IMG/VR virus record: IMGVR_UViG_3300043438_001939
Coordinates: 1-22,392 of that record
Length of the DNA: 22,392 bases
Strand: one strand, 5' to 3'
Source: a virus
The position numbers were made by a program, and so were the translations under genes. Below the pieces are notes generated by a model that was not told the origin of the DNA, did no database searches, and was given only the letters and a program-made list of their open reading frames with translations. How positions within the stretch are numbered: the stretch's first letter is position 1; each line of letters opens with the position of its first letter. Shown piece after piece: positions 13,788 through 19,823 of this stretch.

Positions 13788-13959
13788 TAAGAGAGTATTA
13801 AAGAAAGAAAATATTTTAATTCACATTAATGATATAATGACTTACTTAAATGTCGATGCGGTATTCTGCACCGACAATTTTTCACGCGAAGTTTGTGATC
13901 TATATAATGAAGGAAAAACAAAAGAAGAAATAATAAATTACATAAACGAAAATAAATGA
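13777..13959 (+). CDS. Small protein between 13008 gene and glutamine synthetase, 60 aa
   Basis: A 60-residue soluble protein: MGFNKRVLKKENILIHINDI, then MTYLNVDAVFCTDNFSREVC and a C-terminal helix NEGKTKEEIINYINENK. Two cysteines are present, but in no recognised metal-binding pattern. The C-terminal EGKTKEEIINYIN motif resembles short helix-turn elements often seen in small phage proteins. The gene overlaps both neighbours (11 bases upstream; ATGA downstream), so translation is coupled to glutamine synthetase. A regulatory role towards that enzyme, by analogy with small GS-inactivating proteins of cyanobacteria, is conceivable only from position; there is no sequence evidence. Confidence 0.55.
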   Translation: MGFNKRVLKKENILIHINDIMTYLNVDAVFCTDNFSREVCDLYNEGKTKEEIINYINENK

Positions 13960-15101
13960 AAATTAAGTTAGAATATGTATGGGTTGATGGATATAACCCA
14001 GAACCAAACCTTAGAAGTAAGGTTAAGATTGTTGATGAGGATACTATAACAGGATCAATAGAAAACCTCCCAATGTGGAACTTCGATGGATCGTCAACAA
14101 ATCAGGCAGAAACTGATAATTCAGATTGTCTATTAAAACCAGTTAGATGGTATGTACCGGAAGAAATTTCCACCATATATGTTCTATGTGAGGTTTTAAA
14201 TCCTGATGGTACACCACATAAAACAAATGAGAGATCAAAAATTGGAAATCAATTTTCTGATTTATGGTTTGGTTTTGAACAAGAATACTTCATTATGAAA
14301 GAACCTAATGGGCCAATTTTGGGTCACGACAGAAGATCCCTAGAAGGACAAGGTAAATACTATTGTGGTGTTGGATCAAACGTAGTTGGTCGTGACTTTG
14401 TTGAAGAACATACCAATATGTGTTTAGAATATGGTATCGACATTACTGGCACAAATGCTGAAGTGGCGTTAGGTCAATGGGAATATCAGGTCCTATCAAA
14501 AGGTAAGTTAAAAGGTGGGGATGATCTATGGATGAGTAGATATTTTTTGGAAAAGATTTCGGAAAAATACGGGTATGAGATTACCATACACCCAAAACCA
14601 TTAAGATCTGGTGAATGGAATGGATCTGGATTACATACAAATTTCTCAACTGATATGATGAGAAACGAAAGTAATGAAAAATATTTTATGTCATTATTTG
14701 GGGCTTTTGAAACAAGACATAATGATCACATCAAGGCGTATGGGTCTGATAATGAGTTACGTTTAACGGGTAATTTTGAAACTCAGTCAATTGACAAATT
14801 CAGTTGGGGGGTATCTGATCGTGGAGCGTCAATTAGAGTTCCCCAAGATACCGCAAAGGAATGGAGGGGATATGTTGAAGATCGTAGACCAGGATCAAAC
14901 GCCGACCCATATAAAATCATCCAAGAGATCGTTACATCACTTAGTTTAGCGGAACAAATTTACGAGATGAAATCTATAATGAACAATAATGTTGATATGA
15001 ATGGTCTTAGTGAGAAATATGGAACTATGTCTAATGACGAATTATTAAGTGAATATCAAAATGATGACGATCACGAACTTACAACTGAAAAAAATAATTA
15101 A
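13956..15101 (+). CDS. glnII: Type II glutamine synthetase, 381 aa
   Basis: The enzyme joins ammonia to glutamate with ATP to form glutamine. The type II motifs occur in order: WNFDGSSTNQA at residues 41-51, GFEQEYF 106-112, GTNAEVALGQWEYQ 165-178, NGSGLHTNFS 222-231, NDHIKAYGSDNELRLTG 256-272, DRGASIRVP 288-296 and VEDRRPGSNADPY 307-319. The metal-binding Glu residues, active-site His and substrate Arg all appear present. Length is close to eukaryotic and actinobacterial/Bacteroidota GSII (about 340-370), not GSI (about 470), and the adenylylation region of GSI is missing. A Gly/Asp-rich acidic tail of roughly 35 residues follows the catalytic core. As a phage gene it may raise glutamine for nucleotide synthesis. 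Fusion or decay is not apparent. Confidence 0.93.
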   Translation: MKIKLEYVWVDGYNPEPNLRSKVKIVDEDTITGSIENLPMWNFDGSSTNQAETDNSDCLLKPVRWYVPEEISTIYVLCEVLNPDGTPHKTNERSKIGNQFSDLWFGFEQEYFIMKEPNGPILGHDRRSLEGQGKYYCGVGSNVVGRDFVEEHTNMCLEYGIDITGTNAEVALGQWEYQVLSKGKLKGGDDLWMSRYFLEKISEKYGYEITIHPKPLRSGEWNGSGLHTNFSTDMMRNESNEKYFMSLFGAFETRHNDHIKAYGSDNELRLTGNFETQSIDKFSWGVSDRGASIRVPQDTAKEWRGYVEDRRPGSNADPYKIIQEIVTSLSLAEQIYEMKSIMNNNVDMNGLSEKYGTMSNDELLSEYQNDDDHELTTEKNN

Positions 15102-15106
15102 TTAAA

Positions 15107-15340
15107 ATGGAAAATAATAACGAACAAGTAAATCACCCAAATCATTATGGTGGTGAAAATAACCCTTATGAGTCAATCAAAGTTATTGATGCTTGGGAAT
15201 TAGGATTCTCATTAGGAAATACGGTAAAATATATATCACGTGCAGGAAAAAAAGGAAAAGATAAAGAACTCGAGGACCTCAGGAAAGCCCAATGGTACCT
15301 TCAACACCACATCGAGACACTCGAAAAAGACAGGTCTTGA
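15107..15340 (+). CDS. DUF3310 family protein, 77 aa
   Basis: The pattern VNHPNHYGG...PYESIKVIDAWELGFSLGN and TVKYISRAGKKGKDKELEDL followed by RKAQWYLQHHIETL is diagnostic of DUF3310. This small domain is widespread in phages and is also found at one end of the T7 gene 1.7 nucleotide kinase. The family's stand-alone activity is not firmly known. The protein length equals the domain, so nothing else is fused. The gene begins 5 bases after glutamine synthetase and is probably in the same operon, which would fit a role in nucleotide metabolism. The end of its reading frame adjoins a membrane-protein frame with no clear start. Confidence 0.85.
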   Translation: MENNNEQVNHPNHYGGENNPYESIKVIDAWELGFSLGNTVKYISRAGKKGKDKELEDLRKAQWYLQHHIETLEKDRS

Positions 15341-15347
15341 TAGAGAG

Positions 15348-15632
15348 ATTAGTATATTAGACGCCATCACAACTCCGGGTGAGTTAATCCGTGAAACTCT
15401 CATTAATTTTATGTGGGGATTCCTTGGAAACTCAATCGTTGTGTTTGTGGCGAAAGAACTGGACTTTTTGGTTTTAATTAACTACATTGTCTATTACATA
15501 TTAATTTCTTATATTGTTAATAGGAAGAAATATGAAACTATGTTGGGTAAGTTTATTGTTTTACCGGGATCGGCAGCAATAGGTGCATTCACAGGTTATA
15601 AATTAGCTCAAGCAATAACATCAATAATTTAA
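15348..15632 (+). CDS. Small membrane protein with uncertain start, about 94 aa
   Basis: The coding-like sequence begins near ISILDAITTPGELIRETLIN and continues with two or three hydrophobic segments: FMWGFLGNSIVVFVA, LVLINYIVYYILISYIV, and FIVLPGSAAIGAFTGYKLA. The first in-frame ATG is only at 15411, inside the first membrane helix, so it would truncate an apparently real N-terminus. The only earlier standard start, GTG at 15240, lies within the DUF3310 gene and would add a basic, non-membrane extension. I place the start at ATT 15348 as a working choice. Other explanations are +1 frameshifting from DUF3310 near its end, or an indel in a run of five A residues at 15324-15328. The protein is probably an inner-membrane protein of unknown role. 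Confidence 0.45.
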   Translation: MSILDAITTPGELIRETLINFMWGFLGNSIVVFVAKELDFLVLINYIVYYILISYIVNRKKYETMLGKFIVLPGSAAIGAFTGYKLAQAITSII

Positions 15633-15637
15633 GTAAA

Positions 15638-15844
15638 ATGAAATTAACGGAAGAACAAAAAAATCAGATCCTTAATCAATATGAGGGATTAAAAAATGAC
15701 GAACAAACATTAGGAGAAGTTCACGAAATAATTGTAGACTTTTGTGTCGATGAATTCATTGTTGATTTATCAAATGATGAGGATGGAGACCTTTTTGAGG
15801 AGTTCTCAAATGAAGTGTGGGATTATTTAGAAACAATAGCGTAA
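15638..15844 (+). CDS. Small acidic protein with LTEEQ start, 68 aa
   Basis: A highly acidic protein. MKLTEEQKNQIL resembles the shared N-terminal module, but no (I/L)-x-E site follows in the usual place and no ATATTTAT element precedes the gene, so I do not group it with confidence. The rest is EVHEIIVDFCVDEFIVDLSNDED followed by FEEFSNEVWDYL, probably a single long helix plus a short one. One cysteine is present. It lies 5 bases after the membrane ORF and 11 bases before the methyltransferase gene and seems to be co-transcribed. A DNA-mimic protein is conceivable from the charge, but there is no supporting motif. Confidence 0.5.
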   Translation: MKLTEEQKNQILNQYEGLKNDEQTLGEVHEIIVDFCVDEFIVDLSNDEDGDLFEEFSNEVWDYLETIA

Positions 15845-15855
15845 TTAATTAGGGA

Positions 15856-16707
15856 ATGATAGAAACAGGAAAAATAATAAATGGAGATTGTACCGAAGTA
15901 ATGAAAACATTACCGGAAGGATCTGTGGATCTAATCGTAACATCACCACCTTATGGTGTGGGGATTGCTTACGACGTACACGAAGATGATGTTGAGTTTG
16001 AAGAGTATGTAAAGTTTGCCAAAAATTGGTTAAGTGAAGCGTATAGATTGTTAAAAGATGATGGTCGTATTGCGTTGAACATCCCTTACGAGATTAATAG
16101 ACAGAAAAAGGGTGGAAGAATTTTCTTTGTTTCTGAAATGTGGCAAATTATGAAAGAGATTGGTTATGGGTTCTTTGGGATCGTTGACCTTGAGGAACAA
16201 TCTCCACATAGAAGCAAGACAACAGCTTGGGGATCTTGGATGAGTCCATCAAGTCCGTATATTTATAACCCTAAGGAGTGTGTGATATTGGCATATAAGA
16301 AACAACACATTAAAAAGATTAAAGGTCAACCACAATGGATGGGTGAATTAACTGAAATTGAAAATGAAGATGGAACAAAAAGGAATAAAAAGGTCTATGA
16401 AGAAACTGATAAGAAAGAGTTTATGGAGCTTGTTTTTGGCCAGTGGAATTACTTTGCAGATACAAAGTCACTCACCAAGGCAACCTTCTCAATGGACATC
16501 CCAACAAAAGCGATCAAGATATTATCATACAAGAACGATGTAGTTTTGGATCCATTTGCTGGGTCAGGTACAAGTTTGGTGGCGGCTGAAATTTTAGATC
16601 GTAGATGGTTGGGTATAGAGTTAAGTCCAAACTATGCCGAAGTTGCTCGAGGAAGGGTTCAGGTTTTTGTTGATGAAAAAACAAAAGTTAAAATCGAAAG
16701 TGAGTGA
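15856..16707 (+). CDS. DNA methyltransferase, beta-class N4-cytosine/N6-adenine type, 283 aa
   Basis: The catalytic motif VTSPPYGVG is at residues 28-36 and the SAM-binding motif VVLDPFAGSGTSLVAA at 229-244 near the C-terminus. This order (motif IV before motif I) defines the beta class of amino-methyltransferases. SPPY is common in N4-cytosine and some N6-adenine enzymes, so the base cannot be fixed from sequence. GKIINGDCTEVMKTLPEGSV at 5-24 is the standard opening. The region between holds the target recognition part with WGSWMSPSSPYIYN. The protein is full length, with no restriction nuclease nearby, which suggests an orphan phage enzyme that protects DNA or alters expression. It is the second DNA methyltransferase of the window and a different class from 1619-2470. 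Confidence 0.9.
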   Translation: MIETGKIINGDCTEVMKTLPEGSVDLIVTSPPYGVGIAYDVHEDDVEFEEYVKFAKNWLSEAYRLLKDDGRIALNIPYEINRQKKGGRIFFVSEMWQIMKEIGYGFFGIVDLEEQSPHRSKTTAWGSWMSPSSPYIYNPKECVILAYKKQHIKKIKGQPQWMGELTEIENEDGTKRNKKVYEETDKKEFMELVFGQWNYFADTKSLTKATFSMDIPTKAIKILSYKNDVVLDPFAGSGTSLVAAEILDRRWLGIELSPNYAEVARGRVQVFVDEKTKVKIESE

Positions 16708-16714
16708 TATTTAT
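16707..16714 (+). promoter_or_regulatory. ATATTTAT element (candidate phage promoter)
   Basis: Begins at the last base of the methyltransferase stop codon and ends 5 bases before the ATG at 16720. Confidence 0.52.
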
Positions 16715-16719
16715 AGTAG

Positions 16720-16923
16720 ATGAAAAATTATTTAATAACAGAAAAACAATTTAAAAAGATTGTAGAACAGGTTGAGGATGGCGAAGACACTAAAAAACCA
16801 ACTAAAGATTCGTCAAGCATTTTTGGTAATTTGTTAGGTGGTAAAGAAGTAGAAATGGATTCGGAAGATGATGAATTATCTGGTGGTGATCCGGTACAAC
16901 AATTCTTTGATTCGTTAAAGTAA
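16720..16923 (+). CDS. Small tagged acidic protein, 67 aa
   Basis: The first 17 residues (MKNYLITEKQFKKIVEQ) are the N-terminal module plus an IVE-Q site at residues 14-17. What remains is only about 50 residues: acidic, Ser/Gly-rich and mostly disordered (EDGEDTKKPTKDSSSIFGNL, EMDSEDDELSGGDP), with a short final helix QQFFDSLK. The gene thus looks almost like a tag with a minimal cargo, so after cleavage the product would be a small acidic peptide, comparable to the internal peptides of T4 heads. That comparison is inference. Its last 9 bases overlap the convergent DUF192 gene. Confidence 0.62.
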   Translation: MKNYLITEKQFKKIVEQVEDGEDTKKPTKDSSSIFGNLLGGKEVEMDSEDDELSGGDPVQQFFDSLK

Positions 16924-17259
16924 CGATATTGTATCACCTTCTTTAATACCATATTTTTTACAATCACCTCCTTGTAACTCTAAAACCATTTCACCATTAC
17001 CTTCGTAGTGGTTACAATCGTCAGATAGGCAAGGTTTGCAGTTGTGATGTATTTTTGTGATAACATCATCGTTAATAAAAATGATATCTAAATGAACCAC
17101 ACAATTTTTCATCCAGAAAGAGTGTGGTCCGTTTTCCATAAAGAATAACATACCATCATAGGAATCATTAAATTTACGATTCATCATACCATTCTGAGTG
17201 TCCTTTGACGTTATTACGGTTTTAACATTAAAAAGATTATCATTTATTTTAACTTTCAT
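16915..17259 (-). CDS. DUF192 family protein, 114 aa
   Basis: The sequence MKVKINDNLFNVKTVITSKDT followed by QNGMMNRKFNDSYDGMLFFM, then HSFWMKNCVVHLDIIFIND and GEMVLELQGGDCKKYGIKEGD shows the DUF192 (COG1430) signature: a G-M-M-x-R turn, FWMKN and a C-terminal G-x-x-x-x-x-G-D. Cellular members are often exported small beta proteins; here no signal peptide is present when starting at ATG 17259. That ATG is favoured because it is preceded by an ATATTTAT element on the minus strand. Upstream in-frame codons give an unlikely hydrophobic extension. A Cys/His cluster (HHNCKPCLSDDCNHYEG, about 71-87) replaces the usual linker and could bind metal; this is an unusual insertion. Biochemical function is unknown. 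Confidence 0.8.
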   Translation of the reverse strand: MKVKINDNLFNVKTVITSKDTQNGMMNRKFNDSYDGMLFFMENGPHSFWMKNCVVHLDIIFINDDVITKIHHNCKPCLSDDCNHYEGNGEMVLELQGGDCKKYGIKEGDTISLL

Positions 17260-17263
17260 ATTG

Positions 17264-17271
17264 ATAAATAT
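17264..17271 (-). promoter_or_regulatory. ATATTTAT element (candidate phage promoter), minus strand
   Basis: Minus strand reads GATATTTATC and is 4 bases from the ATG at 17259. This element also fixes the DUF192 start. Confidence 0.5.
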
Positions 17272-17315
17272 CATAAAAAAAGTTCTAAATATTTTTTTCA
17301 TTAGAAAAGATTCAC

Positions 17316-17323
17316 TATATTTG
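17316..17323 (+). promoter_or_regulatory. Host-type -7 box TATATTTG
   Basis: Matches TAnnTTTG, 16 bases before the ATG at 17340. No TTG is seen at the -33 position, so it is a partial match. Confidence 0.5.
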
Positions 17324-17339
17324 TAGAAATAAATCACAG

Positions 17340-17615
17340 ATGGTAAAATTAACATTCAATCACAACATTAGAATTATGAACGAAAAATTCGGAACATTAC
17401 TTTCTGAATCTTTTGTTGACCCAATTCAGTTTAAGATCTTCTTAAAGATGGTGGATGGGGCGTTGAACTTAAAAGAAGATTTATCTTACTTTGATGGTAA
17501 CACATTTTTGGTTCACATACCACATAAGATTTTAAAAGATTCTGTGGTAATCACAAATGTGTCTGAAATAAGTTTGAGTGAGCAAGTTAGAAACAAAATT
17601 GAAAGTTTAGTATGA
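17340..17615 (+). CDS. Unknown small protein, 91 aa
   Basis: A compact protein: MVKLTFNHNIRIMNEKFGTL, LSESFVDPIQFKIFLKMVDG, ALNLKEDLSYFDGNTFLVHI and PHKILKDSVVITNVSEISLS, ending in a helix EQVRNKIESLV. The alternation of helix and strand suggests a small alpha/beta fold. I do not assign a domain. The LLSESF segment resembles an (L/I)-x-E site, but the N-terminal module is absent and the promoter is host-type, so I do not group it with the tagged proteins. It shares ATGA with the following lipoprotein gene, implying translational coupling, and may act with it. Confidence 0.55.
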   Translation: MVKLTFNHNIRIMNEKFGTLLSESFVDPIQFKIFLKMVDGALNLKEDLSYFDGNTFLVHIPHKILKDSVVITNVSEISLSEQVRNKIESLV

Positions 17616-18049
17616 TGAAGAGTTTGATTTATTTTATCGGTATTATGTTGGTGATGAGTTCTTGTGTCAAACAAGAAATAAGACCTCAACAACCAATTGC
17701 ACCACAACCAATTATTACGAACCCAACTTTGGTCGATTCTACGGTAACTATAAAGAATACAACTTGGGTGATTGGTAAAGTGTTAAACACAGACCTTAGT
17801 GAAGAAATGAGATCTGATACATTAAAGTTTATTACTAACACAACGTACTCGTTCAACGGGGTTCAGTCAACATACGGGATTTATTCAACACCAACAGGAT
17901 ATAAGTTGAATTTAAATAACACACCTTGGGGACATATAAGTTGTAATTTGGTTGAGTATAACTTAACAAGTGGTAATATTTTGAATAAACAATTTAATGA
18001 TATTTTTACAAGTGAATCTGTTATTAAAATTTGGATGTACAAACAATAG
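17612..18049 (+). CDS. Phage-encoded lipoprotein, 145 aa
   Basis: A classic signal peptide with Lys-3, a hydrophobic core (SLIYFIGIMLV) and lipobox MSSC gives Cys-18 as the likely lipidated residue. The following linker is Pro/Gln-rich (QEIRPQQPIAPQPIITNP). The C-terminal domain (VTIKNTTWVIGKVLNTDLSE, LKFITNTTYSFNGVQSTYGI, GYKLNLNNTPWGHISCNLVE) has a beta-barrel-like strand pattern like small periplasmic lipocalin-like lipoproteins. It should sit in the outer or inner membrane facing the periplasm. Phage lipoproteins often block superinfection; that role is a guess here. The ATG at 17615 is an equally good start. It overlaps the previous stop by 4 bases. Confidence 0.75.
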   Translation: MMKSLIYFIGIMLVMSSCVKQEIRPQQPIAPQPIITNPTLVDSTVTIKNTTWVIGKVLNTDLSEEMRSDTLKFITNTTYSFNGVQSTYGIYSTPTGYKLNLNNTPWGHISCNLVEYNLTSGNILNKQFNDIFTSESVIKIWMYKQ

Positions 18050-18052
18050 TTT

Positions 18053-18103
18053 CCTTATACTATAAAAATAAGGTGGTGGAGTCGTCAACAAATCCTTGTT
18101 GAC
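18053..18103 (+). other. Two tandem stem-loops after the lipoprotein gene
   Basis: CCTTAT-N9-ATAAGG (18053-18073) is followed by an 8-bp stem GTCAACAA-ATCC-TTGTTGAC (18084-18103). Together with the terminator at 18112 these form three hairpins in about 90 bases with no ORF. It may be a short stable RNA, a 3' UTR structure that protects the lipoprotein mRNA, or an additional processing site. Confidence 0.45.
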
Positions 18104-18111
18104 CCAAAATT

Positions 18112-18139
18112 AAGGTGAGAGAAATCTCACCTTTTTTTA
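18112..18139 (+). terminator. Rho-independent terminator
   Basis: AAGGTGAGA / TCTCACCTT stem with GAAA loop, followed by seven T residues. It ends the 17340-18049 transcript just before the next ATATTTAT element. Confidence 0.9.
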
Positions 18140-18147
18140 TTTGCCGT

Positions 18148-18155
18148 ATATTTAT
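18148..18155 (+). promoter_or_regulatory. ATATTTAT element (candidate phage promoter)
   Basis: Lies 19 bases before the ATG at 18175, with an A-rich spacer, just after a terminator. Confidence 0.5.
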
Positions 18156-18174
18156 ATAATAAAAAAAATACACT

Positions 18175-19110
18175 ATGGAGAAGAAATTTGTATTAACGGA
18201 GGAAGAATCTAAACGTATTCTTACTCTACATAAGAAAAAAATTCAAGAAGAAAGAGAAAATATAAGTGAAGATACCGGCCAAGATATTGGTAGAGTTGCT
18301 GCTGGTGCGGGAGCTGGAGCCGCAACAGGTGCTGCGGTAGGTAGTATTGTTCCTGTTGTTGGAACGGCTATTGGTGCTGTAGTAGGTACCGTTGTTGGTG
18401 GTGTTGCTGGTTGGTTCACAACTGGTGGAGGTGCTGCGGATAACGTACTTGGAGTTCTAAAAAAATGTAGAACTCAAAAAGGTAATTTGGGGAAAACAAA
18501 AAATTCTGACGGGGCATTAACGGACATTGCTGATAATATATATTCTGCGGTTGCTGGACTTGGAAATACAAATCTTGAAGGGATAGAAAGAAATTTAAAT
18601 AAATTATTGACAATACCTGATTTATGTAAGATGGCTTCATTATATTATAGGAGACGTGGAGAAACATTATATGACGCTTTAGACGGTGACATTGATGGTG
18701 ATGACGATTGGAGAAGTCACGTTTGGTTACCAATCACTACCCTTATAAGTAACACTAAAAAGGCAAATAAAAATTTTTACTTAGATAAAGCTAAAAAATG
18801 TGGTTTTAGTAGTGTTGAGGCATGGAAAAAATCCGGATGGAAATGTAATAAAAAGACATCTGATGGTACAAAACCACCTGTTGACAATACAAACCCACCT
18901 GTTATTCCTGGTGGAGGAGGTGGAAGAGGTGATAGATATGGATTTGACTACCAAGAGGCATTAAAAGCGTTAAAATCTAAAGGTTGTTCAGTTGTTGGTG
19001 GTGGTGGATCACAAGATGAAGAACAATTTGCGGATGATTGGAGAGCCACTCAAGATCAAAAAGTTGATACAAAAATATCTCAAGACAATATTAAAAATTG
19101 GGCTAACTAA
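18175..19110 (+). CDS. Tagged protein with glycine-zipper membrane segment, 311 aa
   Basis: The N-terminus KKFVLTEEESKRILTLH is a degenerate form of the shared module, with possible IQE and ISE sites at residues 23-25 and 30-32. Residues about 41-80 form a glycine-zipper segment (AAGAGAGAATGAAVG...VGTVVGGVAGW), a small-residue-rich hydrophobic hairpin that packs tightly in membranes. A cysteine-containing helical domain, an acidic loop (DGDIDGDDDW), CGFSSVEAWKKSGWKC around 212-227, a Pro/Gly linker and a final helical region with SKGCSV follow. A packaged, membrane-inserting protein could assist DNA entry or pore formation; this is inferred. The next gene, for a peptidoglycan-binding protein, starts 24 bases later and seems to be co-transcribed. 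Confidence 0.68.
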   Translation: MEKKFVLTEEESKRILTLHKKKIQEERENISEDTGQDIGRVAAGAGAGAATGAAVGSIVPVVGTAIGAVVGTVVGGVAGWFTTGGGAADNVLGVLKKCRTQKGNLGKTKNSDGALTDIADNIYSAVAGLGNTNLEGIERNLNKLLTIPDLCKMASLYYRRRGETLYDALDGDIDGDDDWRSHVWLPITTLISNTKKANKNFYLDKAKKCGFSSVEAWKKSGWKCNKKTSDGTKPPVDNTNPPVIPGGGGGRGDRYGFDYQEALKALKSKGCSVVGGGGSQDEEQFADDWRATQDQKVDTKISQDNIKNWAN

Positions 19111-19134
19111 TAAAACATTTAAAAAAAATATAAA

Positions 19135-19353
19135 ATGAGCAAAATTAAATTAACTAAAGAACAATATAGTAAATTAAGACAAAATCTTGTTGAATCAGCA
19201 CTTATTATGGAACAAACAAATGATGAGGTTAGGGCTATTCAAGCATCATTAAATAAATGTTTTAATGCTGGTTTATCCGAAGATGGTATATGTGGTAATA
19301 ATACTAAAAATGCTATTGAAAAACACTTAGGTATTAGAACATTTAGAATATAA
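19135..19353 (+). CDS. Tagged peptidoglycan-binding-domain protein, 72 aa
   Basis: KIKLTKEQYSKLRQNLVESA (residues 3-22) contains the shared module and an LVE-S site at 18-21, plus IME-Q at 24-27. Residues 31-66 (EVRAIQASLNKCFNAGLSED, GICGNNTKNAIEKHLGI) match the PG_binding_1 fold: Q-x-x-L-N, a G-L-x-x-D-G-x-x-G-x-x-T-x-x-A turn and final helix. After cleavage, the product would be little more than a free peptidoglycan-binding domain, apparently stabilised by two cysteines (C42 and C53). No hydrolase domain is fused. It follows the glycine-zipper gene and is ended by a terminator, suggesting they work together in crossing the cell wall and membrane. Confidence 0.78.
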   Translation: MSKIKLTKEQYSKLRQNLVESALIMEQTNDEVRAIQASLNKCFNAGLSEDGICGNNTKNAIEKHLGIRTFRI

Positions 19354-19370
19354 CTTTAAAAGTAATTTAC

Positions 19371-19396
19371 AAAGGGAGAGTGATCTCCCTTTTTTT
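19371..19396 (+). terminator. Rho-independent terminator
   Basis: AAAGGGAGA / TCTCCCTTT stem with a GTGA loop and a T tract, 18 bases after the peptidoglycan-binding gene. Confidence 0.88.
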
Positions 19397-19412
19397 ATGC
19401 AATTTTTTTTAT

Positions 19413-19420
19413 TATCTTTG
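19413..19420 (+). promoter_or_regulatory. Host-type -7 box TATCTTTG
   Basis: Matches TAnnTTTG, with exactly four bases (TCCT) before the ATG at 19425. No TTG is seen 20 bases upstream, where the terminator T tract lies. Confidence 0.6.
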
Positions 19421-19424
19421 TCCT

Positions 19425-19823
19425 ATGGAAAAAATATTATACATCGTTCGTGGAATTCCTGGTTCAGGTAAATCAACATTTGCAAAATCATTAGTGAAGA
19501 AAGATTATTGTCATAAAGAGGCGGATATGTTTTTTGTTGATAGTGATGGTAATTACAATTTTGAACCATCAAAAATAAAGGATGCTCATCAATGGTGTCA
19601 AGAAGAAATGGATTTCTTAATGAGATTGGAACATTCTCCTGTTGTAGTTTCTAACACATTTACACAAGAGTGGGAGATGGAACCTTATTTTGAATTAGCG
19701 AAGACATACGGGTATAAAGTATTCTCAATAGTCGTTGAAAACAGACACGGAGGAATTAATCAACACGATGTTCCTGAAGAAGTATTAACTAAAATGAGAG
19801 ATCGTTTTGAAATTAAGATATGA
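19425..19823 (+). CDS. P-loop kinase, polynucleotide-kinase-like (AAA_33), 132 aa
   Basis: The Walker A motif GIPGSGKST is at residues 10-18 after the strand EKILYIVR. The motif HKEADMFFVDSDGNYNFEPS (about 31-50) and DAHQWCQEEM suit the nucleotide- and nucleic-acid-kinase group that includes T4 Pnkp kinase domains and NEDD4-binding-protein-2-like proteins. VVVSNTFTQEWEMEPYFELA supplies the next strand and helix. At 132 residues it is a minimal domain with no lid extension that I can identify. ATG 19425 is preferred because upstream in-frame codons run through the promoter and terminator. The stop shares ATGA with the following phosphoesterase gene. Substrate may be the 5'-OH of RNA or DNA, or a small molecule. 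Confidence 0.82.
   Translation: MEKILYIVRGIPGSGKSTFAKSLVKKDYCHKEADMFFVDSDGNYNFEPSKIKDAHQWCQEEMDFLMRLEHSPVVVSNTFTQEWEMEPYFELAKTYGYKVFSIVVENRHGGINQHDVPEEVLTKMRDRFEIKI

Noticed and set aside
15638-15844. Another tagged protein
   Set aside because: MKLTEEQ resembles the module, but no cleavage-like site or ATATTTAT element accompanies it.
17260-17355. N-terminal extension or signal peptide on the DUF192 protein
   Set aside because: The longer frame crosses the ATATTTAT element at 17264-17271, and the DUF192 homology starts at ATG 17259.
19380-19424. Earlier GTG start for the kinase gene
   Set aside because: The extension runs through the terminator hairpin and promoter and gives an unlikely hydrophobic segment.
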